Source: Saprospirales bacterium
GTDB lineage: Bacteria; Bacteroidota; Bacteroidia; Chitinophagales; Saprospiraceae
Assembly: GCA_003448025.1 (NCBI GenBank)
Contig: DLXL01000469.1
Location: 1 to 6,789 of the forward strand
Direction of reading: 5' to 3'
Length of the DNA stretch: 6,789 bases
Of the stretch, positions 1-6,648 are shown in pieces (within the stretch, counting starts at the first letter, position 1; every line of letters starts with the position of its first letter). A program made the position numbers and the translations under genes. The notes beneath the pieces were generated by a model, which saw only the letters and a list, made by a program, of their open reading frames with translations, did not search any database and was not told the DNA's origin.

Positions 1-28
1 CAGACCCTTCGCTACGCTCAGGGTGACA
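1..28. repeat. Short imperfect palindromic intergenic element (partial at window edge)
   Basis: The arms ACCCT (4-8) and AGGGT (20-24) are complementary and enclose an 11-base loop in which GC/GC can pair further. The sequence resembles a small palindromic element that I recall recurring between genes in many bacterial genomes; this is from memory and copy number cannot be checked here. It lies downstream of the last gene of the operon, so it could fold as a hairpin in the 3' end of the transcript. No T-run is visible because the window ends, so I do not call it a terminator. Confidence 0.4.
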
Positions 29-65
29 AGGCATCATCAGTGGATACGCCATGCATTGTAAGTCA

Positions 66-120
66 TTCACCGTCCACCGTAGGCCTCCACCGTCCACCGT
101 AGGCCGTCCACCGTCTACCG
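66..120. repeat. Degenerate heptanucleotide tandem array overlapping a stop codon
   Basis: Read on the plus strand, this stretch divides into eight consecutive units: TTCACCG (66-72), TCCACCG (73-79), TAGGCC (80-85, one base short), TCCACCG (86-92), TCCACCG (93-99), TAGGCCG (100-106), TCCACCG (107-113) and TCTACCG (114-120). A larger direct repeat of 18 bases (68-85 and 88-105, period 20) is contained in it. On the minus strand the first unit reads CGGTAGA, giving the final Arg codon and the TAG stop of the GNAT-like gene, so the array begins inside that gene's coding end. It is far too short-period to be a CRISPR. Its role is unknown; a slippage-generated intergenic repeat is the simplest reading. 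Confidence 0.75.
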
Positions 121-1062
121 TTTAAAAAGCACATGATGCCGGGTGTTATCGCCGCCACCGAAGTTGGTGGAGACGTGGTTGGAACGGTTTTCCACGTGCA
201 TGTATGCGTGGATCATGGAGGTGAATCCTTTTTTCAGGGCTTTTTTGATGAATCTGACGGAGAGCATTTGGGCCATGCCCTTGTATTTTTCGGCCGGATG
301 ACGGGCAAGGGTTTTGACAATGACTCGGCCGGGCTGGTACATATCCGGCACCGCGAAAAACAGTCCTGCCAGTTGATCGCCATCATAAGCCAGGTCAATC
401 AACTCCGGATCAAGGATGGGCAGTACGGGTTGGTAGAGGGCTATGAATGCATCCTGGGCAATAGGGGAGAAGAGGTTGTTCTGTGCAAACACTTCATTGC
501 AAAATGCGTGTACCGGCGCCAGCGAATCGGCTGAAAACGGGTGAAAGGAGATACCTGTTTGCTGAAAAAAAGCATCATCATCCACCGGAGGAATCAGGCT
601 TTCCTCCAAGGGCACTTCCTGACTCACGTAGCGTTCTTCCACCTCAAAACCGGCCTCAACCCATTGCTGCGGATAATATGGCAGGTGGTTAAACTCCAGA
701 AAATAAGGCGTTTTTAGGTTTTCCGTAAAGCGGTGTGCATGCCAGGTGGAGCCATTCATGGGGCCGAGCAGGTGTTTTTTGCCGCGCTGGCCGGCTGTTT
801 TATCTGCCTCCTGAAACAGGGCCGCCGCCGCTTCTCCGGAGGTGGTACACTGGTAATTACCCAACATCAAACACTCCGGAAAGGAGGGGTTTTCGTAACA
901 CAGACAAAAAGCCTGCAATTGCCCGTTTTCACGCACTGTAATGGCCTGAAAGGCGCCTGAAGCGTTGGAAACGGAGGGTTTTTGGCTAGTATAAGACTGT
1001 GCAATCCATTCCTGCATTTCCTGAAGTAAAGTATCGCTAATAGGTTCGGATTGGGTAGTCAT
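115..1062 (-). CDS. GNAT-superfamily acyltransferase homologue, two-part
   Basis: A 315-residue protein, about twice the length of a single GNAT domain, apparently made of two GNAT-like halves. The N-terminal half (about 1-150) holds GPMNGSTW (100-107), NHLPYY (125-130) and VEAGF (135-139), a pattern I associate with YghO-like tandem GNAT proteins. The C-terminal half has the best acyl-CoA site candidate: the strand LAYDGDQLAGLFF (224-236), then VKTLARHPAEKYKGMAQML (249-267), which fits GNAT motif A, and HAYMHVENRSN (285-295). No membrane segment or signal peptide is seen. Its start ATG overlaps the stop of the SRPBCC gene by 4 bases (ATGA), so translation is probably coupled. It is the last gene of the operon, and its stop lies inside the heptamer array. 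The substrate is unknown; acylation of a lipid precursor or amino group would suit the neighbours but is inferred. Fold confidence is good, function low. Confidence 0.75.
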   Translation of the reverse strand: MTTQSEPISDTLLQEMQEWIAQSYTSQKPSVSNASGAFQAITVRENGQLQAFCLCYENPSFPECLMLGNYQCTTSGEAAAALFQEADKTAGQRGKKHLLGPMNGSTWHAHRFTENLKTPYFLEFNHLPYYPQQWVEAGFEVEERYVSQEVPLEESLIPPVDDDAFFQQTGISFHPFSADSLAPVHAFCNEVFAQNNLFSPIAQDAFIALYQPVLPILDPELIDLAYDGDQLAGLFFAVPDMYQPGRVIVKTLARHPAEKYKGMAQMLSVRFIKKALKKGFTSMIHAYMHVENRSNHVSTNFGGGDNTRHHVLFKR

Positions 1063-1628
1063 GGTTTTTCTATTTCCCGTTTGATATTGGAGATATTAGC
1101 TTTGAAAATACCCGCTACTATATAGCCGGTGTATTTCATTTTAATCACGTCGGTCCAGGTAGTTTTGTCGGCGCTTTTATATAGTCCGAAGGTGAGTTTT
1201 ACCGAGCCGTCTGGTTGCGTGTCGTATTGTTGCCGGGTGCGCAGATCGCCGGTAGAAACCGGAAAGTGCTTCATGTTGTAAATACTGAGTTCCCGAAGTT
1301 TGTTGGCTTCCCATTTCACAATGTCTTCGTCCCATTGGATTCCTGTTTCATCTGCATTGCGAAAGCAACGTCGGGTGGAGTTAAGTTGTCCGTCGGGTAT
1401 CTGATTCTGGTTGAGTGGAGTGATATGATCCACAAAAGACGACCAGGAGGAGGCATTTGCGGAGTTTCCCAGATAGGTGAATATTTTTTCAACCGGTGAC
1501 TGAATCAAAATGCTGTTTTCCAGGCTGTACTCATTGGTTTCAGGATTTAGTTTGAAGTTGCTGAAAACCCAGAGCAGCAAGAGCAAAATGCTGAAAACCA
1601 GTAGTCCAATGCGCAGTTTTTTCATCAT
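1059..1628 (-). CDS. Membrane-anchored SRPBCC (START/polyketide-cyclase-like) protein
   Basis: A 189-residue protein that opens with a basic MMKKLR followed by one hydrophobic segment (about 5-23), likely a signal anchor. The rest (about 34-186) reads as a single SRPBCC helix-grip domain: an opening strand, then SPVEKIFTYLGN (44-55) and the ASSWSSF segment (59-65) typical of the family's first helices, and a hydrophobic C-terminal helix. Members of this fold bind lipids or other hydrophobic ligands, and some are enzymes; nothing here shows catalysis. Two adjacent ATGs (1628 and 1625) could each start it; the upstream one is chosen. It begins 3 bases after the kinase stop and overlaps the GNAT-like gene by 4 bases. 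In this context it may hold or shuttle a lipid intermediate at the membrane, which is inference. Confidence 0.75.
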   Translation of the reverse strand: MMKKLRIGLLVFSILLLLLWVFSNFKLNPETNEYSLENSILIQSPVEKIFTYLGNSANASSWSSFVDHITPLNQNQIPDGQLNSTRRCFRNADETGIQWDEDIVKWEANKLRELSIYNMKHFPVSTGDLRTRQQYDTQPDGSVKLTFGLYKSADKTTWTDVIKMKYTGYIVAGIFKANISNIKREIEKP

Positions 1629-1631
1629 TAT

Positions 1632-2279
1632 TTATGGATTGATCAGGTAAATCAATCCTATGGCAACCACAGGTATCGTCAGGTTGTCCCAGCCATTAAC
1701 AGAAATGGCTTCTGTGATAGTCAGTCCCAGGGCCATAGCGCCAATATATAGCCACGGGGTTTGATTGATTTGTCCGCCAGGGTGGAATCCCCATAAAATA
1801 GCCAGACAAACCACCAAAAAGCCCAGCGAACCGCTGATGGTTTTGGCCTGACCAAATATTCTGAAGGGTCGGTAGCGCCATTTCTGACCGGCAAATGCAG
1901 CTGCCGGATCGGCGAGGGAGAGAATGAGCAGTGGGATGTAATAGTATTGCAGGTTACCGGTTTTCCACTGAATCCAGAAACAGATCAGCACCACCAGGGC
2001 GAACAACCAGCTACCATAGGATTTGCGTTTGATGGCGGTAATGGATTGAAACCAGCAAAAACGCTCGCACGCAAACAGGAGTCCGAGAAAACTGCCGCAC
2101 AACACCGCGGCCTGCCAGAATTCGGTGAGGTACACCGGAAAACTGAGGGCAATGGCACCGGTGCAAACGTGCACGATTTTGCGCGTGGTTTCAGCATTTA
2201 CTCCGAATTTATGGTATAAAATATCCGTAAAACCGAAGAGTGCCAGGTACAGAAGGGCATACAGGGCTAATGCTAGCAT
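1632..2279 (-). CDS. Membrane kinase of the dolichol/phytol/diacylglycerol (CTP-dependent) kinase family
   Basis: A 215-residue protein with roughly six or seven hydrophobic segments. It carries the signature motifs of the SEC59/VTE5/DGK1 group: RKIVHVCTG (about 33-41) at the start of the second segment, KRKSYGS (about 84-90), the Asp-Pro motif SLADPAAAFAG (about 121-131) followed by a basic stretch and KTISGS (about 146-151), and near the C-terminus EAIS-x-NGWDNLTIPV (about 189-203). Characterised members phosphorylate dolichol, phytol or diacylglycerol with CTP, at the membrane. The length matches the compact bacterial members. The start codon overlaps the end of the DUF3419 gene by 7 bases. 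Beside a UbiA homologue, the attractive role is making a prenyl phosphate, as phytol kinase does in tocopherol synthesis; diacylglycerol phosphorylation is equally possible. Family assignment is strong, substrate unknown. Confidence 0.86.
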   Translation of the reverse strand: MLALALYALLYLALFGFTDILYHKFGVNAETTRKIVHVCTGAIALSFPVYLTEFWQAAVLCGSFLGLLFACERFCWFQSITAIKRKSYGSWLFALVVLICFWIQWKTGNLQYYYIPLLILSLADPAAAFAGQKWRYRPFRIFGQAKTISGSLGFLVVCLAILWGFHPGGQINQTPWLYIGAMALGLTITEAISVNGWDNLTIPVVAIGLIYLINP

Positions 2280-3322
2280 TTTTCAAACACATTGAATTTT
2301 TGATAGAAAAAACCAAGGTCGGGTGTGTTGATAACGGGTGTTTCCGTCCAGGATTCGTGCCGGATAATCCGCGGCACCATCAGGTTCCAATAGGCCACCA
2401 CCGAGCCTTTGGGGGCATAGGCGTCCAAACGCTGTATGTTGTGTTCAAATGCCGGTGTGTCCATGTATTCAAAGATGTTGGACAGGTTGAAACGGTTGCT
2501 TTGCGGGTACTGCGCAATGGCTTCCTCAAAGGTGGCCAAATGGTATTGAATGTGGTTTGTTTGAAGCCATTTTTGAATGGCATGGTAATAATCAGGCAAT
2601 ACATACGGCGGGTATTCCTGCCCGAAACTTCCGGTGAGCGTATACCGCAGGATGTAGTTGTGCTGGCAGGCGGTGGATTGCAAATGGCGTTCCGCCATCT
2701 GAAAAATGAGCTCGCCCACGCTGCCTTCCACGTGTTTCATTTTTTCCGGCTCCCGCCCGAATTTGCCCATGACAGCCCTGCTGAAAAAGATTCGGAACAG
2801 GGCTTTCCAGCGCCAGGTGTTCCATTTTTGACCATAATACTGCTGCTGCTCGGCTGCGCTTTTGGGGCGCATAAGACCCTCAATCCGGCGTTTGCTGTGA
2901 ATCAAAGGTAGAATATACCGGGCAAAAAGTCTGAAATAGCCTTCAAATTTGCCCTGATGCACAATGCCTTTGTGGATCAATCCCGGATTTTTCCGGAAAA
3001 AGGCGGTGGCTTCTGCTGACAGTCCGGGCGCCAGCAATTCAAACACGCTCCAGCGGTTCCCTGCTTCGGTGAAGCCTACAAAAGCCATGTAGTCTTCTCT
3101 GGGCAATCGCCGGATAGCTGTTTCCTTGAGCTGGGTAACATAAAGCTGCACCTCGTTGAGGTCTATGCATACCAGCGATGCCGGCGCCGCATGCAGCAGG
3201 TAAAAACTGTTGTCGCCGGCCGAGGCCACCGACAGGATGTTGGAAGAGCCGTTGATACGCAGCGCTTTGCCAAGCAAAAAGGCGTCTTCCCAACAGTTGC
3301 TGTATTTCAGAGGGTTGTTCAT
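2273..3322 (-). CDS. DUF3419 / BtaA-like SAM-dependent 3-amino-3-carboxypropyl transferase homologue
   Basis: A 349-residue soluble-looking protein. It opens with YSNCWEDA (7-14), then the Rossmann SAM-binding loop SVASAGDN (31-38) and the acidic end of strand two IDLNEVQL (53-60). Further family landmarks are KGIVHQGKFEGYF (118-130), a W- and F-rich segment (167-190), HVEGSVGE (197-204), NLSNIFEYMD (279-288) and YWNLMVPR (311-318). BtaA of this family transfers the aminocarboxypropyl part of S-adenosylmethionine to diacylglycerol, giving diacylglyceryl-homoserine, the first step to the betaine lipid DGTS. The start ATG overlaps the preceding stop by 4 bases (ATGA). No BtaB-type N-methyltransferase follows, so the product may remain an unmethylated homoserine ether or be finished elsewhere. 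The acceptor here may not be diacylglycerol. I give no symbol because the substrate is unproven. Confidence 0.88.
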   Translation of the reverse strand: MNNPLKYSNCWEDAFLLGKALRINGSSNILSVASAGDNSFYLLHAAPASLVCIDLNEVQLYVTQLKETAIRRLPREDYMAFVGFTEAGNRWSVFELLAPGLSAEATAFFRKNPGLIHKGIVHQGKFEGYFRLFARYILPLIHSKRRIEGLMRPKSAAEQQQYYGQKWNTWRWKALFRIFFSRAVMGKFGREPEKMKHVEGSVGELIFQMAERHLQSTACQHNYILRYTLTGSFGQEYPPYVLPDYYHAIQKWLQTNHIQYHLATFEEAIAQYPQSNRFNLSNIFEYMDTPAFEHNIQRLDAYAPKGSVVAYWNLMVPRIIRHESWTETPVINTPDLGFFYQKFNVFEKC

Positions 3323-5745
3323 AGGATTTCAATGATGCCGGTTTTTCCGTTCATCCGGATCCGGTCGCCGGTTTTCAATAGTTTGGTAATGCCTTTAATG
3401 CCCACAATGCAGGGGATGCCCATTTCCCGACTCACAATGGCGGCATGGCTCAGGGTGCTGCCCCGTTCCACCAAAATGGCTGAGGCAGATTGGAAAATGG
3501 TGATCCAGCCCGGATCGGTGGAGGTAGTGACGAGGATATCGCCGTCCAGACTTTTTACCTCGTCGGGGGTGCGCAGGATCCGTACCTGCCCGGTCACTTC
3601 GCCGGCACAGCAGGGAATGCCGTGCATTTGTGCATCCGTAACGGGCACGGGCACATCCAGGTCCAGCTCTTCGCCGTATTCGTGAATACGCCCCGGCAAA
3701 TCGGTTATTTCGGCGTAAGCGGCAAACTCGACCTTGCGTGCGCTCACGCGGGCGCGGAGTTCGGCGGGACTTATTTCCTGTTGGAAATAAGCGGCCAGCT
3801 CGGATTCATTCAGGTAAAAAATGTCTCTGAAATGATCTAAAACACCTTCTTTTTCCCATTTCTGCCCGATGGTCCAGAAGAAACGGCGCACGGTACCGAA
3901 GCCAAAAGTGCGGTCGAAACGCAGGTTTTCGCGGTCGGCAACGGTTTCGGCGGCTTTATGGGCCACGTAGCGGAAAATGCGGCGTTTAAGCCATGGCAGA
4001 CCCGCATCGTAGTCTTCCGGCCGGGCTGTTTTGGCTGGGGTATGTTCGGTGGAAGTCTTGTAGGATTGCAGGATGCGGATGAGCGATTCAGGGTTTTGGC
4101 TAAAGGTGTCGTTTTCGAGTTTCAGTTCGCCGATACTGCGGGCGCCGTATTGTTCAATATAGGTCAGGATCAGCGCGCCGGTTTGTCCGAAATCCTGATG
4201 TACACAGTGTTCCCATACCAGGGAGGCGGGTTCGCGGCGGATTATTTCGAGGCGTTGTTCCTGTTCGGCGGTGGATACGATCCGGTTGAGCAGACGGGCC
4301 GGCTCCACAGATTTGAGCGGGAATTTACCCACCACCAGTTCGGTGTGCAGGTGGGGTTGCCCGAGCCATTTGGTGCATAGTTTTTCCAGTGTGCCGAAAT
4401 AGATCATCGCCAGCAGGTCGTTGGCCAGGGGCGGCGTCCATTCGTTGACCAGGATATTTTTGAAAGAAAGGTAATCCTGCCAGACTTGAGCGGCAGGAAT
4501 GGCGCTGTAATCCTTGTTTTTATAGGATTGAATCACGCCGGCCACTTTTTCCCGAAACTGCTGCTTTTGTTTGGGGAGCCGGGCATTGGTTTGCAACATC
4601 CGGAAAGCGGTGCGGAGCAGGTTCCAATACGAAGCCCATTTGCCTGGTTGCGCTTTCAGGCTGAAGGATACGCCGAGCGGTTCGGTCACGCCCATCATTT
4701 TTTCCATGTAGGCTGCATTGATCTGGTAGGCAGGCAGCATGGCCAGGGCCTTGTACCAATGGATCAGGTGGTAATACACCCGACCTTTGATATGGCCCAG
4801 CATTTCGTCGAACACTTCCCGGTTGGCTTCTACCTGTGCGCGCGGTACGCCCAGCATGAGGGCGAAGTTGTAATACACCGAGCAGTAAATCTTCAGGATA
4901 AAGGAGAATGTGAGCGGCAATGTGATACCCGGGTAGGATTCCACGATGTTGCTGTTGTCCCAGATTACGTGGCGCACATCGGCGCGGATGGTGGTGATGA
5001 GGCGGCTTTGGAGCAGGTAAAAGGTGTTGTTCAGGTAGCAGAATTCGATGTCCTGCGGGGAGCCAAGTTGTTTTTCCAGGCTGGTCAGTACGGCAGAAAT
5101 TTCTTCCAGCTGGGTGTCGGAGAGCGCCGGCTCCTGTTGTTTTTCAGCAGGCAGATCCTCGTATTGCAGGGCGCCGTTCCGGTACACGAGTTGCTGGTTT
5201 TTTTCGGCGAGTTGTTTATCCCAGGCGCCGGAGCTTGTTTTCAGGCAGGTGTCTGCTACCAGATGGCCTGAAACCAGGCCTTCACCCAGACCGAACACGG
5301 CGGTTACGATCTGTTCGTTTTTGTAAGGTTTTAGCGGATTTTTGGAAAAAGCCACCCCGCTGGCTGTTGCCCCGATCATTTCCTGCACCACGATGGCCAG
5401 TTGTAATTGTCCGGGGTAGAGATCGTTTTGCTGGAGGTAAGTATTGACCCTTGCGCTGTGTTTGGCGGCGGCAACTTCCCGGATACTGTCCAGAAGTTGT
5501 TCGCGGGTAACGAACAGTTTGGTTTCAAACTGGCCGGCAAAGCTGTGCTGTTGTCCGTCTTCGAGATTGGCCGAGGAGCGCACGGCAAAGTATTCGGCGC
5601 CGGACAGCGATTCCAGTTGAGCCACCAGGTATTCCGGGGTAAGGGTTTGCTGATCGGCTTCTGTGAGCACGAAAAAGCGGGGCACCCGGTAGCCGAGTGT
5701 AGTGAGTTGCTGCAGGGCGGAAGCTTTTCCTCCTATGGGTTGCAT
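3319..5745 (-). CDS. ATP-grasp plus phosphohistidine swivel phosphotransferase (PEP-synthase/rifampicin-phosphotransferase-like)
   Basis: An 808-residue protein with three parts. The N-terminal ATP-binding domain (about 1-250) shows GGKASAL (5-11), VRSSANLEDG (55-64), SFAGQFET (68-75), VQEMI (120-124), SGVAFSKNP (129-137), GLGEGLVSG (152-160), QDIEF (231-235) and FYLLQSR (242-248). The centre (about 260-710) begins with NSNIVESYPGITLPLT (264-279) and is mainly helical, probably the substrate-binding region. The C-terminal swivel domain (about 715-808) has GSTLSHAAIVSREMGIPC (762-779), with His767 as the phosphorylated residue. The chain ends there, without the PEP/pyruvate-binding barrel of PEP synthase or pyruvate phosphate dikinase. 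This layout is that of rifampicin phosphotransferase, which moves the beta-phosphate of ATP through His to an alcohol. It starts 3 bases after the UbiA stop. Its place in a lipid operon suggests a lipid or head-group substrate rather than an antibiotic, though drug inactivation cannot be excluded. Confidence 0.86.
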   Translation of the reverse strand: MQPIGGKASALQQLTTLGYRVPRFFVLTEADQQTLTPEYLVAQLESLSGAEYFAVRSSANLEDGQQHSFAGQFETKLFVTREQLLDSIREVAAAKHSARVNTYLQQNDLYPGQLQLAIVVQEMIGATASGVAFSKNPLKPYKNEQIVTAVFGLGEGLVSGHLVADTCLKTSSGAWDKQLAEKNQQLVYRNGALQYEDLPAEKQQEPALSDTQLEEISAVLTSLEKQLGSPQDIEFCYLNNTFYLLQSRLITTIRADVRHVIWDNSNIVESYPGITLPLTFSFILKIYCSVYYNFALMLGVPRAQVEANREVFDEMLGHIKGRVYYHLIHWYKALAMLPAYQINAAYMEKMMGVTEPLGVSFSLKAQPGKWASYWNLLRTAFRMLQTNARLPKQKQQFREKVAGVIQSYKNKDYSAIPAAQVWQDYLSFKNILVNEWTPPLANDLLAMIYFGTLEKLCTKWLGQPHLHTELVVGKFPLKSVEPARLLNRIVSTAEQEQRLEIIRREPASLVWEHCVHQDFGQTGALILTYIEQYGARSIGELKLENDTFSQNPESLIRILQSYKTSTEHTPAKTARPEDYDAGLPWLKRRIFRYVAHKAAETVADRENLRFDRTFGFGTVRRFFWTIGQKWEKEGVLDHFRDIFYLNESELAAYFQQEISPAELRARVSARKVEFAAYAEITDLPGRIHEYGEELDLDVPVPVTDAQMHGIPCCAGEVTGQVRILRTPDEVKSLDGDILVTTSTDPGWITIFQSASAILVERGSTLSHAAIVSREMGIPCIVGIKGITKLLKTGDRIRMNGKTGIIEIL

Positions 5746-5748
5746 ATA

Positions 5749-6648
5749 TTATTGCAGGATAAACGGCAAGGCGCCGATGTTCAGGTACATGCCCAGGGTC
5801 CATACGCCGGATACGATTTCGATGGCTTTGCTGCGTTTTTTACCGGGTTTTAGCAGAATAGCCAGGGCTACCAGAAGCGCTAAGCCGTACAGGCGCAGGA
5901 AACAGATGTACACCCAGGAAGGGCTGTTGATTTGCTTAGCTGCCACGAAAGCGGAAATCAGGGTGACGGTCAGTACTGCCAGCCAGAGGAATACGCCGCC
6001 TTTAAGTCCGTAGAGTTTGGTGTAGGAAACCACGCCTTCTTCTTCCATTTCCGGGCTTTTGATTTTGCGTCCGAATTCCAGCACCATGCCGTTGAAAAAG
6101 GATACCAGAAAGAACCACACCAGTGCCTGGGGAGGGTAACCGCCATCGGTGGCCCAGTAGGCGGCACTGGCCACGAGATCTACCAGCGGGATGATGGCCA
6201 TATGGGATAAAACGTAGGCAATCTGGTGTTTTTTCAGCCATTCGGCTACAAAAAACTCGTGGTACATCAGGGTCATGTAGCCGATGCTGACGAGGTAGGT
6301 GATCAGAAACTGCGGGAAACAAAGCAGCAGGATGGCCTGGAACAGCAAGACGCCCCAGGCGATGCGTTTGAGTTCTGTGAGCGTGATGAGTCCGCGCGGC
6401 ACCGGCAGGTATTTCCGGTACAGCATATCGTCTTCGTGGTCTTTGAATTCATCGGAAATGCGCAGGAGGAAAAAGGTGGTTGCGGTGAGCAGGAACGCGG
6501 CTACGTATTGAGGAACCGACACGAACCGGGTAACGCCGTCGGCCATCAGGGCATAGCAGATGGCTGAAAAGGAGAATATCCCGATGATGGGGATATGCGA
6601 TTGCAGCGGGAAGCGTTCGTTCAGGTAGGTTAGGTATTTGTTGGGCAT
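5749..6648 (-). CDS. UbiA-family membrane prenyltransferase homologue
   Basis: A 299-residue integral membrane protein with about eight or nine hydrophobic segments, the usual size for UbiA enzymes, which join a prenyl diphosphate to an acceptor. The first acidic motif is LRISDEFKDHEDD (62-74), followed by the family's basic/proline loop VPRGLITLTEL (83-93). The expected second acidic motif is replaced by EFGRKIKSPEMEEEG (191-205), Glu-rich with Arg-Lys, followed by SYTKLYG (208-214). It therefore belongs to a divergent UbiA branch and not clearly to UbiA, MenA or the chlorophyll/haem O synthases. The start is fixed by an in-frame TAA directly before the ATG (6649-6651). It is the first gene of the operon, and the next gene starts 3 bases downstream. 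The prenyl donor and acceptor are unknown. A membrane transferase using another diphosphate donor cannot be excluded. Confidence 0.8.
   Translation of the reverse strand: MPNKYLTYLNERFPLQSHIPIIGIFSFSAICYALMADGVTRFVSVPQYVAAFLLTATTFFLLRISDEFKDHEDDMLYRKYLPVPRGLITLTELKRIAWGVLLFQAILLLCFPQFLITYLVSIGYMTLMYHEFFVAEWLKKHQIAYVLSHMAIIPLVDLVASAAYWATDGGYPPQALVWFFLVSFFNGMVLEFGRKIKSPEMEEEGVVSYTKLYGLKGGVFLWLAVLTVTLISAFVAAKQINSPSWVYICFLRLYGLALLVALAILLKPGKKRSKAIEIVSGVWTLGMYLNIGALPFILQ

Larger units (their letters stand above)
115..6648 (-). other. Six-gene operon, probable lipid or prenyl-lipid biosynthesis
   Basis: In order of reading: UbiA homologue, ATP-grasp/swivel phosphotransferase, DUF3419 transferase, CTP-type lipid kinase, SRPBCC protein, GNAT homologue. 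Junctions are +3, -4, -7, +3 and -4 bases, leaving no room for internal terminators and indicating translational coupling. None of the five internal starts has a recognisable Shine-Dalgarno motif. The shared theme is lipid chemistry at the membrane. Co-transcription is a strong inference from spacing; a shared pathway is a reasonable inference from it. Confidence 0.85.

Noticed and set aside
1..114. Rho-independent terminator of the operon
   Set aside because: A small hairpin can form at 4-24 but the T-run that should follow on the minus strand would lie outside the window, so it cannot be called.
66..120. CRISPR-like direct repeats
   Set aside because: The period is 7 bases (or 20 for the larger repeat) with no unique spacers and no cas genes.
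2240..2911. Plus-strand open frame of 223 codons opposite the DUF3419 gene
   Set aside because: No recognisable motif, and it runs across a gene junction on the coding strand; the minus-strand DUF3419 landmarks explain the region.
4486..5271. Long open frame on the plus strand (261 codons), antisense to the swivel phosphotransferase gene
   Set aside because: Its product shows no recognisable domain and it lies wholly within a gene whose family motifs are clear on the other strand; it is a codon-bias shadow.
3319..5745. Annotation as a true phosphoenolpyruvate synthase or pyruvate phosphate dikinase
   Set aside because: The polypeptide ends about 40 residues after the catalytic His and has no PEP/pyruvate-binding barrel, so it cannot carry out the full reaction alone.
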